Origin: an uncultured Bacteroidaceae bacterium
Lineage (GTDB): Bacteria; Bacteroidota; Bacteroidia; Bacteroidales; Bacteroidaceae
DNA length: 64,000 nucleotides
Reading direction: 5' to 3'
Assembly: GCA_944320785.1 (NCBI GenBank)
Contig: CALUIR010000002.1
Location: 1-64,000 of the forward strand
Positions within the stretch are counted from its first letter, which is position 1. Each line of letters begins with the position of its first letter. Positions 23,384 through 32,814 of the stretch are shown here, piece after piece. The position numbers were made by a program, and so were the translations under genes. The notes under the pieces are model-generated. The model was not told the origin of the DNA, ran no database searches, and worked only from the letters and a program-made list of their open reading frames with translations.

Positions 23384-25644
23384 ATGAAAGTCCGTTTTTT
23401 TTACTGACCGCCGCGACGGCATGCGCCACAGCCCTCCCGGCACAAACCCTCACCGGGAAAGTGGCCAACCCGCAACAAGAACCCATTGACGGCGCCACCG
23501 TCGTGCTGCAACAGCCCGACAGCACCTTTGCCAACGCAGCCATCACCGACAGCGCCGGCACGTTCCGCTTCAGTGAACGCCCTGCCTGCTACCGCCTCGT
23601 AGTGCAACATCTGCTCTACCACACTGCCATGCTTGAAAGCAACAAGCCCGACGCAGGAACCATCACCCTCACCCCCAAAGACTATGCCTTGCAAGAGGTG
23701 GTGGTGGAAGGCGGACGCCCGTTGGTGGAACTGAAAGGCAACCGTTTGTCCTACGACATCCCGCAACTCACCGCCAACCGCCTTGTGGCCAACGCCTACG
23801 AAGCCCTGCTCCAACTGCCCGGCGTGATGGAGCAGGACGGCCTCCCCACCCTTGCCGGAGCCGGGAGCGTGAGCCTCATCCTCAACGGCCAGCCCTCGTC
23901 GATGACCACCGAACAGGTCGTCAACCTCCTGAAAAGCATCCCCGCCTCCCGTGTGGAACGGGCGGAAGTGATGTACAGCGCACCGCCGCAATTCCATGTG
24001 CGCGGCGCCGCCATCAACATCGTGCTGAAAGGATACAACCCGGGCGAAAACCGACTGCAAGGCGAAGTGAACGGCCACTACACGCAGAACTGCGAAGCCG
24101 GAGGAGGCGGAGGCACCACCTTGGCGTGGCTATCCAAGCGGTGGGAAGCCGACATGACGTATGCCGCCCTCAGCCGCTACTCCCGCCAGTCCTCGGCCTT
24201 CAACGCCCTGCACACCCTGGACGGGCAGACGCACCCCATCCGCTTCAGCGACGATGGCGAAAGGCGCGGCCTCGCCCACGACATCCGCGCAGCAGCCGCC
24301 TACAAGCCCGACAGCGCCAGCCGCGTCAGCCTCAGCTACACGGCACGACTCATCCCGCACGCCCGGAACGCCATCGCCACGCAAGGCAGCATCGGCTCCT
24401 CGCGCAACAACGAGCAGAGCCAAACGCAGATGCACAACGCCGCTGCCGCCTACACCTCAAGCTTCGGGCTGGATATCGGAGCCGACTACACGTATTACGC
24501 CAATGAAAGCACGCAGGATTTCACAGGAAACAGCAGCTTCCGCAGCGAATCGCGCCAGCGCATCGACCGCTGGAAGGTGCATGCCGGGCAACGCCACGCC
24601 CTCCCAAAGGAATGGAACGTGAACTACGGGGCATCGTTCACCTACGCCCGCAACCACAACACCCAACGCTACGACCTGCCCGAAATGGCCGGGCAGAACA
24701 CTGAAAACCGCATCCGGGAATACACCTATAATATATATGCCGGGTTCGACAAGGCTTTCAACCCGCAGTGGAGCCTCAGCGCGTCGGCCACGGTGGAACG
24801 TTACCGGATGGAGGAGTACAGGAAATGGGCGGTTTACCCCGCCTTCAACCTCAACTGGCTTCCGGCAGCCGGCCACCGCCTCATGCTTTCCTTCAGTTCT
24901 GACAAGACCTACCCCGGCTACTGGACGCTGAGCGGAAGCGTGAACCACATGAACAGCTACCAGACCGCCGTGGGCAACACCACCCTCCGCCCCTACTCCA
25001 GCTACAACACCGTGCTGGCCTATGTGCTGAAAGGCAAATACATCCTGCAAGCGGGCTACTGCTACCAGCCTGACTACTTCGCGCAAACGATTTACATGGA
25101 TTCGGAGGAGCTAAGGGCTGTTTACAATTTCCAGAACTGGGACTACGTGCAGTCGCTGACCTTCACCGCCGTCGCGCCGTTCCGCGTCGGCTCATGGTGG
25201 GACAGCCAACTGACGCTCCACGCCCAATGGAAGCACGACAAAGCCAGCCGTTACTATGACGCGCCGTTCGACCACAAACGCTGGGCGGGCATCGGGCAAT
25301 GGGCCAACACGTTCATCCTAAGCCGCCAGCCGGACATCCGCCTGGAGCTGTCCGCCTTCGGCCAGGCCGGCGGCATCCAAGGGAGCTTCAACATCGCCCC
25401 CCTTGCCAGCGTGGATGCCACGCTGCGCTACACCTTTGCCGGTGGCAAGGCCATGCTGCAACTGGAAGGCAGCGACCTGGCCGGCACCATGGGCTTCGGC
25501 CTGAAAGTGCGCAACGGCACGCAGCACCTCGACATGGACATGAGCAACTACGTGCGCGCCCTCACCCTGTCGTTCAGCTACCGCTTCGGCGGCTACAAGG
25601 AGAAGCGGGAGGAGAAAGTGGACACATCGCGCTTCGGGTTCTGA
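23384..25644 (+). CDS. Outer-membrane beta-barrel protein (TonB-receptor-like), poly(T) frameshift in signal peptide
   Basis: About 753 residues if read through. After a signal peptide come a carboxypeptidase-regulatory-like domain (LTGKVANPQQEPIDGATVVLQ begins it), a degenerate plug (LQEVVVEGGRPLVELKGNRL to about residue 200) and a long barrel, as in the OMP_b-brl_3 group. The ATG at 23384 reads MKVRFFY then stops; the rest is open in the -1 frame from the start of the window region at about 23395. A run of eight T (23395-23402) is the junction: nine T would give MKVRFF joined to LLTAATACATALPAQ, a good signal peptide. Without it the only start is a GTG at 23461 lacking a signal peptide. Phase variation, ribosomal slippage or an assembly error are all possible. 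Confidence 0.8.
23395..23402 (+). repeat. T8 homopolymer at the frameshift site
   Basis: Eight T in codons 4-7 of the beta-barrel gene. In the ATG frame it forms T TTT TTT followed by TAC TGA, a classic -1 slippery heptamer and also a slipped-strand mutation site. Changing the run by one T restores the frame. Confidence 0.8.
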
Positions 25645-25650
25645 CCGTCC

Positions 25651-26196
25651 CTACTGCCCGTAGGAGATGCGCTTGCTCTCGCACTCCATCACCAAGTAAG
25701 GGCGCGTCTCCTGCGGCTGGAAACCGTTTGAGAGGATCATCGTGTTGCCCTCCACCGTCCCCGACAACGCGGGCAGGAGCAGCGCGGCATCCGTGCGGTG
25801 TTTCTGGTCCGTCCCATAGGCCACGGATGCCTCGCCCGTGCATTCCACCTCGCGCAAGCCTTCGGCCACCGTGCGCAACGTGCTGCTTGTGAACGCCACG
25901 TCCAACGTGACGAAGTTCTTCACGTCGTCAATCACCACCGTGTCATGCGCGATGTGGAGGTCGCGGAGGTAGAGGGAGTCGTCCTGTATCCACGTGGTGA
26001 ACCCTGATGAGCGGTCCTGGAGCAATATCGTGTCCCGCGTCTCCGGGAAAATGATGCGGAACATCACGTTCCCGCTCATGAACACCTCGCGGCCGTCCTT
26101 CCACGAAGTGTCTTCCACCTCCGAGCAACCGGCAAACGCCATCGCAGCGAAAACCCAGCCCAACAAGCCAAGCCGAGGCATCTTATCCTTCTTCAT
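25651..26196 (-). CDS. Lipoprotein of unknown function
   Basis: A 181-residue lipoprotein with a Lys-rich N terminus, hydrophobic segment and lipobox (WVFAAMAFAGCSE, Cys about 24). The mature part is predicted mostly beta (FRIIFPETRDTILL, DDSLYLRDLHIAHDTVVI), with no catalytic motif I know. It may belong to a small Bacteroidetes DUF family of lipoproteins. The start at 26196 is supported by a -7 box at 26226-26233; a longer reading to 26340 would run through the repeat array. It converges on the beta-barrel gene with a 6-bp gap. Confidence 0.8.
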   Translation of the reverse strand: MKKDKMPRLGLLGWVFAAMAFAGCSEVEDTSWKDGREVFMSGNVMFRIIFPETRDTILLQDRSSGFTTWIQDDSLYLRDLHIAHDTVVIDDVKNFVTLDVAFTSSTLRTVAEGLREVECTGEASVAYGTDQKHRTDAALLLPALSGTVEGNTMILSNGFQPQETRPYLVMECESKRISYGQ

Positions 26197-26225
26197 ATCC
26201 TTCTTTTTTCTATCAGTTGACGCGG

Positions 26226-26233
26226 CAAAGGTA
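26226..26233 (-). promoter_or_regulatory. -7 promoter box TACCTTTG of the lipoprotein gene
   Basis: Exact TAnnTTTG match, 30 bp upstream of the start codon at 26196. Confidence 0.65.
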
Positions 26234-26248
26234 GCGATTTTCCCACAA

Positions 26249-26556
26249 CCGCAAAGCAAGGCCCGCCGATTCAGCCCGCTGCCTTTTCCAATCTGCCCGC
26301 ATGGGAAACCCGGCTTGCCCGTGCAGGAAACCCCATTCATACGGATAACTTCTTCATCCTTAAGCTAAGGATATGTATCCTCAGGTTAAGGATATATATC
26401 TTTAGGCTAAGGATGCACATCTTTAACCTAAAGATAAAGAAGTTGCACGGCTAAACCGGGTTTGCCAGCCGCATAAAGCAGACTTTCTACCCGCATGAGA
26501 TGAAAAAATTCGCCGCATTCTTCCGCTTTCTTCCCCGCAATCCGGATAAATTCCTA
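26249..26556. repeat. Intergenic 21-22-bp-period tandem array C
   Basis: Fills the divergent gap between two -7 boxes. TAAGGAT-like cores recur at 26366, 26387, 26408 and 26429 (TAAAGAT in the last), exactly 21 bp apart, and CCGCA recurs at 26469, 26491, 26513 and 26535, exactly 22 bp apart. Units with CCCG (26271-26336) continue the pattern upstream. The unit sequence changes gradually along the array while the period holds. Many units are imperfect palindromes (AAGGATATGTATCCT). Confidence 0.8.
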
Positions 26557-26562
26557 CCTTTG
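26555..26562 (+). promoter_or_regulatory. -7 promoter box TACCTTTG of the TPM-lemA operon
   Basis: Exact TAnnTTTG match, 21 bp upstream of the ATG at 26584 and directly at the end of array C. Confidence 0.7.
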
Positions 26563-26583
26563 TGCATTCTTTAACGCAACCGC

Positions 26584-27474
26584 ATGATGAAGAAACTTAT
26601 TCTGCTGCTACCGGCCCTCATGGCTGCCATCGCCGTGCTGGCAGGCGCCTGGCGGGTGGAGGACATCCCCATGGCGCATTTGCAGGACGGGCGGCGCTAC
26701 GTGTCCAACCCGGACGGCATCCTTTCGCCCGCCGCCGTGGCCGGGATGGACAGCGCATTGCACCGCCTGGAGCAACAGACCGGAATACAGGTGCTGGCCG
26801 TAGCCGTAGAACACATCGAAGGCGGCGATTGTTTCGAGTTTGCCTATCAACTAGGCGAGCGCAACGGCGTGGGCGAAAAAGGGCGCGACAACGGGTTGGT
26901 CATCCTTCTCGTCACTGGCGAACGCTGCGTGCAGTTCGCCACCGGCTACGGGCTGGAAGCTTCGCTGCCGGATGCCCTCTGCAAGCGGATACAAGAACGG
27001 CACATGCTGCCCGCCTTTGCCCGCAATGATTGGGACCAAGGCATGGCAGGCGGCATACAGGCCGTGTGCAGCCATTTGGAAAACGCCATGAAACCCGGCA
27101 AAAAGACAGACGGAACGCAAGGATGGCCGCTGCTGCTCACCGCCTTCCTCATCATCGCCGCAATTGCCATCCTGTCCAAATACGGCAAACGCCGCTGCCC
27201 GGCCTGCGGGAAACGCAAGCTGCGGCCGATGAACCGCCGCACCGTTTCCCGCCAAGGCGGGATGAAAACGGAGGAAATCACTTACCTCTGCACCCATTGC
27301 GGCCACACGTTCACCATCCGCCGACAATCGCACGATGAGAACTTCCGGGGCGGAGGCCCCTTCATCGGGGGCGGGTTCTTCGGCGGGAGCATCGGAGGAG
27401 GAGGCTTCAGTGGCGGCGGAGGCAGTTTCGGCGGAGGCAGCTTCGGCGGCGGCGGCGCGGGAAGCCGCTTCTGA
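26584..27474 (+). CDS. TPM domain (YgcG-like) membrane protein
   Basis: A 296-residue protein with signal peptide (about 1-22), a TPM domain (about 38-165; VSNPDGILSPAAVAGMDSAL, FATGYGLEASLPDALC), a membrane helix (about 182-198; PLLLTAFLIIAAIAILS), a zinc ribbon (CPACGKRK and CTHCGHTF) and a Gly/Ser/Phe-rich tail that ends GGGGAGSRF. TPM/YgcG proteins are found next to LemA, as here (34-bp gap). The role is not settled; links to photosystem II repair come from plant homologues only. Confidence 0.9.
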   Translation: MMKKLILLLPALMAAIAVLAGAWRVEDIPMAHLQDGRRYVSNPDGILSPAAVAGMDSALHRLEQQTGIQVLAVAVEHIEGGDCFEFAYQLGERNGVGEKGRDNGLVILLVTGERCVQFATGYGLEASLPDALCKRIQERHMLPAFARNDWDQGMAGGIQAVCSHLENAMKPGKKTDGTQGWPLLLTAFLIIAAIAILSKYGKRRCPACGKRKLRPMNRRTVSRQGGMKTEEITYLCTHCGHTFTIRRQSHDENFRGGGPFIGGGFFGGSIGGGGFSGGGGSFGGGSFGGGGAGSRF

Positions 27475-27508
27475 ACATCATTCAAACAACATTCAAATAC
27501 CATACATC

Positions 27509-28090
27509 ATGAAAAAATCAACCATCATCATCATCGCCGCCATCGTGCTGATTGCCATCGCCAGCGTGTCGGCATACAACGGGCTCGTGAGCAAGGAAGA
27601 AGGCGTGAAGAACGCATGGAGCAACGTGGAGAACCAGTACCAACGCCGCTCCGACCTCATCCCCAATCTGGTGAACACCGTGAAAGGCTACGCCTCGCAC
27701 GAGCAGGAAACCTTCCAGTCCGTGACGGAAGCCCGGAGCAAAGCCACGCAGATGTCCGTCGCCATGGATGACCTCACACCCGAAAAGCTGCAGGCCTACC
27801 AAGAAGCCCAAGGCGAAGTGGGGCGTGCGCTCGGGCGGCTGCTCGCCATCTCCGAGAACTACCCGGAACTGAAGGCCAACGAGAACTTCAAGGAACTGCA
27901 AGCCCAACTGGAAGGCACGGAAAACCGCATCGCCGTGGAACGCCGCAAGTTCAACGAGACCGTGCGGCAATACAACACCTCCATCCGCAAGTTCCCGCTC
28001 AACCTCTTTGCCGCCATATTCGGGTTCGGGCAATCCGCCTATTTCGAAGCCGATGAAAGCAGCCGGGAAGTGCCGGAAGTCACATTCTAA
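27509..28090 (+). CDS. lemA: LemA family protein
   Basis: A 193-residue protein with an N-terminal membrane anchor ([20 protein letters not shown]), then a helical LemA domain: [36 protein letters not shown] and [16 protein letters not shown] are family hallmarks. The N terminus is likely periplasmic-out with a long coiled domain. It pairs with the TPM protein upstream. An in-frame reading from 27335 overlaps that gene and is not used. Function in the envelope is unknown. Confidence 0.95.
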   Translation: MKKSTIIIIAAIVLIAIASVSAYNGLVSKEEGVKNAWSNVENQYQRRSDLIPNLVNTVKGYASHEQETFQSVTEARSKATQMSVAMDDLTPEKLQAYQEAQGEVGRALGRLLAISENYPELKANENFKELQAQLEGTENRIAVERRKFNETVRQYNTSIRKFPLNLFAAIFGFGQSAYFEADESSREVPEVTF

Positions 28091-28119
28091 TCCAATCCCA
28101 TACAAACAAATCATCACTT

Positions 28120-29595
28120 ATGAGAAACAAACTAACCATCTACAATACCCGAAGCAGGAAAAAGGAACTGTTCATCCCCCTGCATGCCCCCCACGTGGGA
28201 ATGTACGTCTGCGGCCCCACCGTTTACGGAGATGCCCATTTAGGCCACGCACGGCCTGCCATCACGTTCGACCTCCTGTTCCGCTACCTCACCCACTTGG
28301 GCTACAAAGTACGCTACGTGCGCAACATCACCGATGTGGGCCACTTGGAACACGATGCCGATGAAGGAGAAGACAAGATTGCCAAGAAAGCCCGGCTCGA
28401 ACAATTGGAGCCGATGGAAGTGGTGCAACACTACCTCATCCGCTACCATCAGGCCATGGACGCGCTCAACGTGCTGCCGCCCAGCATCGAACCCCATGCC
28501 TCCGGCCACATCATCGAGCAAATCGAATTAGTCAAAGAAATATTGGACAACGGCTATGCCTACGTGAGCAACGGTTCCGTGTACTTCGACGTGCCGAAAT
28601 ACAACAAGGACCATCATTACGGCATCCTCTCCGGCCGGAACCTTGATGAAACCATCAACACCACCCGCGCCCTTGACGGGCAAGAAGAGAAACACAACCC
28701 CGTGGACTTCGCCCTGTGGAAGCACGCGCAGCCGGAACACATCATGCACTGGCCGTCACCTTGGGGAGAAGGGTTCCCAGGATGGCACTGCGAATGCACC
28801 GCCATGGGCCGGAAATACTTGGGCGCACGCTTCGACATCCACGGCGGGGGAATGGACCTTCTCTTCCCGCACCACGAATGCGAAATCGCTCAAGCCGTAG
28901 CCGCGCAAGGCGATGAAATGGTACACTACTGGATGCACAACAACATGATTACCATCAACGGGCAAAAGATGGGGAAATCCTACCACAACTTCATCAACCT
29001 CGATGAGTTCTTCAACGGCACACATCCCCTGTTGGAACAGGCATACGACCCAATGACCATCCGCTTCTTCATCCTGCAAGCACACTACCGCAGCACCGTG
29101 GACTTCAGCAACGAAGCCCTGCAAGCTGCCGAAAAAGGGCTGCAACGCATGACGGAAGCCGTGGACAACCTGGAAAGAATCATCCCGTCGGCCGCCTCCT
29201 CCGTGGACGTGAAAAGCTTGCGGGAAAAATGCTACGAAGCCATGGACGACGACCTGAACTCGCCCATCGTCATCTCGCACCTGTTCGACGGCGCAAGAAT
29301 GATCAACAACATCGCCGCCGGGAACGCCACCATCAGCCAAGAGGACCTTGATGAACTGAAAGGAACTTACCGCCTGTTCCTCTACGACATCTTGGGGCTG
29401 AAGAAAAACACCGGTTCCGACGAACACCGCGAAACAGCTTACCACAAAGCCGTGGACCTGCTGCTCGAACTGCGGATGAAAGCCAAGAACGAAAAAGACT
29501 GGGCCACATCCGACAAGATACGCAATGCATTAGTGGAAGCAGGGTTTGAAATCAAAGACACCAAAGACGGTGTTACCTGGAGGCTGAACCAATAA
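28120..29595 (+). CDS. cysS: Cysteinyl-tRNA synthetase
   Basis: A 491-residue class I aminoacyl-tRNA synthetase. The HIGH-like motif is in [17 protein letters not shown] (about 28-44) and the KMSKS motif appears as [11 protein letters not shown] (about 285). Zinc ligands are Cys in YVCGPT and CECTAM with the HHECE segment. It charges tRNA-Cys. It starts 29 bp after lemA, and a hairpin follows at 29611-29643. Confidence 0.97.
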   Translation: MRNKLTIYNTRSRKKELFIPLHAPHVGMYVCGPTVYGDAHLGHARPAITFDLLFRYLTHLGYKVRYVRNITDVGHLEHDADEGEDKIAKKARLEQLEPMEVVQHYLIRYHQAMDALNVLPPSIEPHASGHIIEQIELVKEILDNGYAYVSNGSVYFDVPKYNKDHHYGILSGRNLDETINTTRALDGQEEKHNPVDFALWKHAQPEHIMHWPSPWGEGFPGWHCECTAMGRKYLGARFDIHGGGMDLLFPHHECEIAQAVAAQGDEMVHYWMHNNMITINGQKMGKSYHNFINLDEFFNGTHPLLEQAYDPMTIRFFILQAHYRSTVDFSNEALQAAEKGLQRMTEAVDNLERIIPSAASSVDVKSLREKCYEAMDDDLNSPIVISHLFDGARMINNIAAGNATISQEDLDELKGTYRLFLYDILGLKKNTGSDEHRETAYHKAVDLLLELRMKAKNEKDWATSDKIRNALVEAGFEIKDTKDGVTWRLNQ

Positions 29596-29610
29596 CCACC
29601 CAATATTAAC

Positions 29611-29643
29611 AAGGGAAAAGCGCGCCTGCCGCGCCTTTCCCTT
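29611..29643 (+). terminator. Hairpin after cysS
   Basis: Arms AAGGGAAAAGCGCG and CGCGCCTTTCCCTT with a 5-base loop. No T run follows, so it is a weak or factor-dependent terminator, or a processing hairpin before the thioesterase gene. Confidence 0.6.
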
Positions 29644-29660
29644 CCTGACTCTCAAGCTGT

Positions 29661-30071
29661 ATGGACATCAAGGAATTTTTCTGCAACGACCGCTTTGCCA
29701 CGGAAGCCGGAGTGAGACTGATTGAAGCACGCCCCGGATACAGCAAAGCAGAAATGGCACTTACACCAAACCACATGAACGCCGGAGGCACCACGCAAGG
29801 CGGCGCCATCTTCACATTGGCCGATTTGGCCCTTGCCGCAGCAGCCAACTCATGCGGGAAACTGGCTCTTTCGCTCGATGCAAGCATCCACTTCTTCCAT
29901 CCCAGCAAACCGGGCGACACCCTCACGGCAGAAGCCAAAGAGAAATACATCCACAAACGAACGGGATATTACCAAGTGGAAGTAAGGAACCAAGACGGGG
30001 AACTGATTGCCTGTTTCGACACAACCGTCTATCGGAAAGACACAAGCCTACCGTTCAGCACGGACTATTGA
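29661..30071 (+). CDS. PaaI-type hotdog-fold thioesterase
   Basis: A 136-residue acyl-CoA thioesterase. The signature HMNAGGTTQGGAIFTLADLA (about 38-57) contains the usual Gly-rich turn and Asp of the hotdog active site. Members hydrolyse phenylacetyl-CoA or other aryl- and acyl-CoA thioesters; the substrate here is unknown. Its last 24 bp overlap the converging DUF3108 gene. Confidence 0.92.
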   Translation: MDIKEFFCNDRFATEAGVRLIEARPGYSKAEMALTPNHMNAGGTTQGGAIFTLADLALAAAANSCGKLALSLDASIHFFHPSKPGDTLTAEAKEKYIHKRTGYYQVEVRNQDGELIACFDTTVYRKDTSLPFSTDY

Positions 30072-30884
30072 CGTTTGAGGATTCCGAAGCCCGTAACTCG
30101 ACTTCAGGAAAGCTTTTGCCGAACCTAAGTTCAGGTACAAATCCAAGCGGACGGGCAGATGGTTCTTGTCGTCCGTCACATAAAACGTAATCACCTCCTC
30201 CTCTTTCAGTTTTCCCCGCTTGTTGGCCTTCATCTCCACCAACGAGAAAACAAGGCAACGGTAAGTCGTATCGTTGTTGGCCTCAAATTCTTCCCGGCCA
30301 CGGTAAATCAGGATTTGTTCCTCCACCTTCTTCCCCGTCGCCATCGGGAACAAGATACGGTCACCTTCCTTATAATCCTTCGGGTCGAAAGAACGCGCCG
30401 TCGCCAAGATGCTCAGCATGTCATACACGCAAACATCGCTCGTGTCCGAAGCCAGCACCACACGGCCGTCCTTGTAAGCCCGCTTCTGATCCACGATGCA
30501 AACTCCGCCTTTGTAAGAGAAATACGCCTCATCCACCGTGTATCGCTTCCCTTCCTCCGCGCCTTTGCGGAAATACATAGGTTCCAATTGCTCCGTGAAC
30601 ACGCTGTAAAGGGTATCCCTCATCCGGAAAATGCGATCCACCCAACGCTGTGTCACAGCCAGCAGGCTGATGCTATATGCCGGCTTTGACTGAAACTCAA
30701 CGGCTGCCGTGTTCATCCGCGCCGTCCCGGCCTTCGCCCATACGAACTTCCAATTGTAATATAAGTCATACGTCAGGCTCTCTCCGGAATTGAATGCCTC
30801 GTTCCGGGCTTTGCATTGCCCGTATCCGGCTGCCAATGCAAACCAACACAGGCAAAGGCTCAAAAGAAATACCTTGCATCTCAT
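30048..30884 (-). CDS. DUF3108 family secreted protein
   Basis: A 278-residue protein with a signal peptide (MRCKVFLLSLCLCWFALAAG) and the DUF3108 pattern: GESLTYDLYYNWKFVWAKAGTA near the mature N terminus, DTLYSVFTEQLEPMYFRKGAEEG, and YVTDDKNHLPVRLDLYLNLG near the end. The family is periplasmic or surface and of unknown function, thought to bind lipids or envelope polymers by fold similarity. Its start overlaps the stop of the upstream Big_5 lipoprotein gene (ATGA), so they are coupled. Confidence 0.9.
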   Translation of the reverse strand: MRCKVFLLSLCLCWFALAAGYGQCKARNEAFNSGESLTYDLYYNWKFVWAKAGTARMNTAAVEFQSKPAYSISLLAVTQRWVDRIFRMRDTLYSVFTEQLEPMYFRKGAEEGKRYTVDEAYFSYKGGVCIVDQKRAYKDGRVVLASDTSDVCVYDMLSILATARSFDPKDYKEGDRILFPMATGKKVEEQILIYRGREEFEANNDTTYRCLVFSLVEMKANKRGKLKEEEVITFYVTDDKNHLPVRLDLYLNLGSAKAFLKSSYGLRNPQTSIVRAER

Positions 30885-32740
30885 CGAAGATCACGATTAT
30901 AGTTCTTTTTCTTCCGTTCTTCCGGCTTCTGTTTCTTGATCTCATCCGGCTTCTGCCTGTCGGCGGGAACTTGGAACAAATTCCAATCCTGCGTGACTTC
31001 AAAGTAAGCCTTCAGTTCCATCGGTGCCGGATAGTAACAAACCAATTCACCTTGCCGCCGTTCCGCATACAGTCCCGTGTCCCAAACACCGTTCCGGTTC
31101 GAGTCGATGAACAAGCGGGCATAATAAGTCCCCGGGGTCAAGTAATAAAAATCCACCCCTCCATTTGCCCCGACTTCCGCACGGCGAACCACCTTGTCCT
31201 GTGAATCCAAAAGCTCCACAATGGCCGAAGCCGTGTCAGGCATGCCGGTAATATTCCAATACAAAGTAGCATAATCAGACAAAGCTTTCACCTTCATTGT
31301 CTTTTCTATCTTGTCAGTGGACAATCCATAAATGCTTCGGAATGCCGCAGAGTCAACAGACAATTTAAACTCTCCTCCCGGCTCCCAAAAGGCACGCAAG
31401 CGGTAATTCCTCAGCCGGAGGCTGTCCTTCTCAAAGACAAAAGGAACATCCGTCCATAACGTATCCACCTTCTGCTGCAAATGAATGGCCGTGCTGTCAA
31501 ACCCTGCCAAAGGTTGTTCAAACTCAAATCCGACATTGCTGTACACGTCAAATGAAGCAGCGGCAGAAACATTGGCTTTCAGGAAAACAGTCGGCGCAGG
31601 TTCATCATCATCCTTCCTGCGCTTCTTCTTAGGAAGGACAACCTGCCGGGAAGCCAGATTCAACGTATCCGTGACAGGCGACAACTGCCCCAATGTATCT
31701 GTATAGAGATAATGCACCGCCATGCTCAACGTGTCCTGCTTGCAAAGCAAAATATCTTTCAACCAATATGTCAACGTGTCGTTGCGCAGGCTATGTTCCA
31801 GCAGGAAAGCGTCCGCCGCATCAAAATTAAGCCCTTCTATCCGGGGAAGGGAATCCACCGGCGCAGAAAAGTAGAAAGAAAACTTCTGGGGGACCGCCCG
31901 CTCGTTCTTTACCATATACAAGGTCGTGGCATCTTCCTTGAACGCCCTGAGCAATAGGTTGTCCGGCAAAAAATGCGTATAAGCCCGTTCCATGATCGTA
32001 TCGATGGTGATTGTGTCCTGCCAAACGGTATCCTGGCGCATCCGGCGTTCATACCGGGGAACCACCAATGAATCCGTAAAAGCAATCATCTCGCTCTTTT
32101 GGTCGAACAGGAAATTCTGGTTGGCATCTTGCAAAGCATAAATCCGATAAGTGCCTGGAGCTATCCCGCGAATGACGAAACGCCCCCGGCTGTCTGTCCG
32201 CCCCACCCTTTCAAATGCTTTCTTCACGAAAGCTGTATCTTCCAGATTGCTGTGAAGCCCTACCAATATGCCTTTCACCGGCTCCAGGTTGGAAGCATCC
32301 AGCACCGTGCCTGACACCTCCATCGTGTCAATCGCATTGCCGGTGGAAAACGTGAAAGTGTAGTTGTTCAAAGGGTTCCCCTCGTTGTTGTCCACGATGG
32401 CATCGGCAAAATCAATCGTATAAGTCATATCGGGTTGCAACGTATCTTCCAGATTTACTTCAACCCGTTTCCCGTTCACCTTTATTTCCGGCATCTGGAT
32501 TTGCGGCGGCGACACCACAATCTTCTCGGAAGCGTTTTCCAACTGTATGAACTCGTCAAATTCTATGGAGATTTCTGTCCGCTTGTTGTTCAAAGAACCG
32601 GGTGCCGGCGTGCTTTTCACAAATTTCGGGGGCAATTCATCGTAGGGGCCTCCGTCCGGGTTGCCGATATTGGCACACGAGAACGCAAACGTTGCCGTCA
32701 AAAAGCCAACCGCTCCTGCTCCCCACCATTTTGATTTCAT
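30881..32740 (-). CDS. Big_5 (Ig-like) domain lipoprotein
   Basis: A 619-residue lipoprotein. The N terminus has a signal peptide and lipobox (TATFAFSCANIG, Cys22-like), then PDGGPYDELPPKFVKSTPAPGSLN, the classic start of a Big_5 Ig-like domain (about 30-140), and a carboxypeptidase-regulatory-like domain (VSGTVLDASNLEPVKG). The rest is mostly beta. Such proteins are common in Bacteroidetes surfaces; a precise role is not known. I chose the ATG at 32740 because a -7 box (32760-32767) leaves no room for the ATG at 32755. Confidence 0.87.
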   Translation of the reverse strand: MKSKWWGAGAVGFLTATFAFSCANIGNPDGGPYDELPPKFVKSTPAPGSLNNKRTEISIEFDEFIQLENASEKIVVSPPQIQMPEIKVNGKRVEVNLEDTLQPDMTYTIDFADAIVDNNEGNPLNNYTFTFSTGNAIDTMEVSGTVLDASNLEPVKGILVGLHSNLEDTAFVKKAFERVGRTDSRGRFVIRGIAPGTYRIYALQDANQNFLFDQKSEMIAFTDSLVVPRYERRMRQDTVWQDTITIDTIMERAYTHFLPDNLLLRAFKEDATTLYMVKNERAVPQKFSFYFSAPVDSLPRIEGLNFDAADAFLLEHSLRNDTLTYWLKDILLCKQDTLSMAVHYLYTDTLGQLSPVTDTLNLASRQVVLPKKKRRKDDDEPAPTVFLKANVSAAASFDVYSNVGFEFEQPLAGFDSTAIHLQQKVDTLWTDVPFVFEKDSLRLRNYRLRAFWEPGGEFKLSVDSAAFRSIYGLSTDKIEKTMKVKALSDYATLYWNITGMPDTASAIVELLDSQDKVVRRAEVGANGGVDFYYLTPGTYYARLFIDSNRNGVWDTGLYAERRQGELVCYYPAPMELKAYFEVTQDWNLFQVPADRQKPDEIKKQKPEERKKKNYNRDLR

Positions 32741-32759
32741 TATTCCACGTCTCATGTTG

Positions 32760-32767
32760 CAAATGTA
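32760..32767 (-). promoter_or_regulatory. -7 promoter box TACATTTG of the Big_5-DUF3108 operon
   Basis: Exact TAnnTTTG match 20 bp upstream of the start codon at 32740, just outside the DUF2851 stop codon. Confidence 0.65.
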
Positions 32768-32814
32768 CTCCTTTCTGGCAACCCGGCAAGAAAGAGGCGC
32801 TCTTTTTAAATTCG

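Noticed and set aside
23461-25644. Start of the beta-barrel gene at the GTG at 23461
   Set aside because: It would lack a signal peptide and leave a signal-like sequence just upstream in the same frame; the poly(T) frameshift explains this better.
26249-26556. CRISPR array
   Set aside because: Repeat units are degenerate, there are no distinct spacers, the period is 21-22 bp, and no cas genes are in the window.
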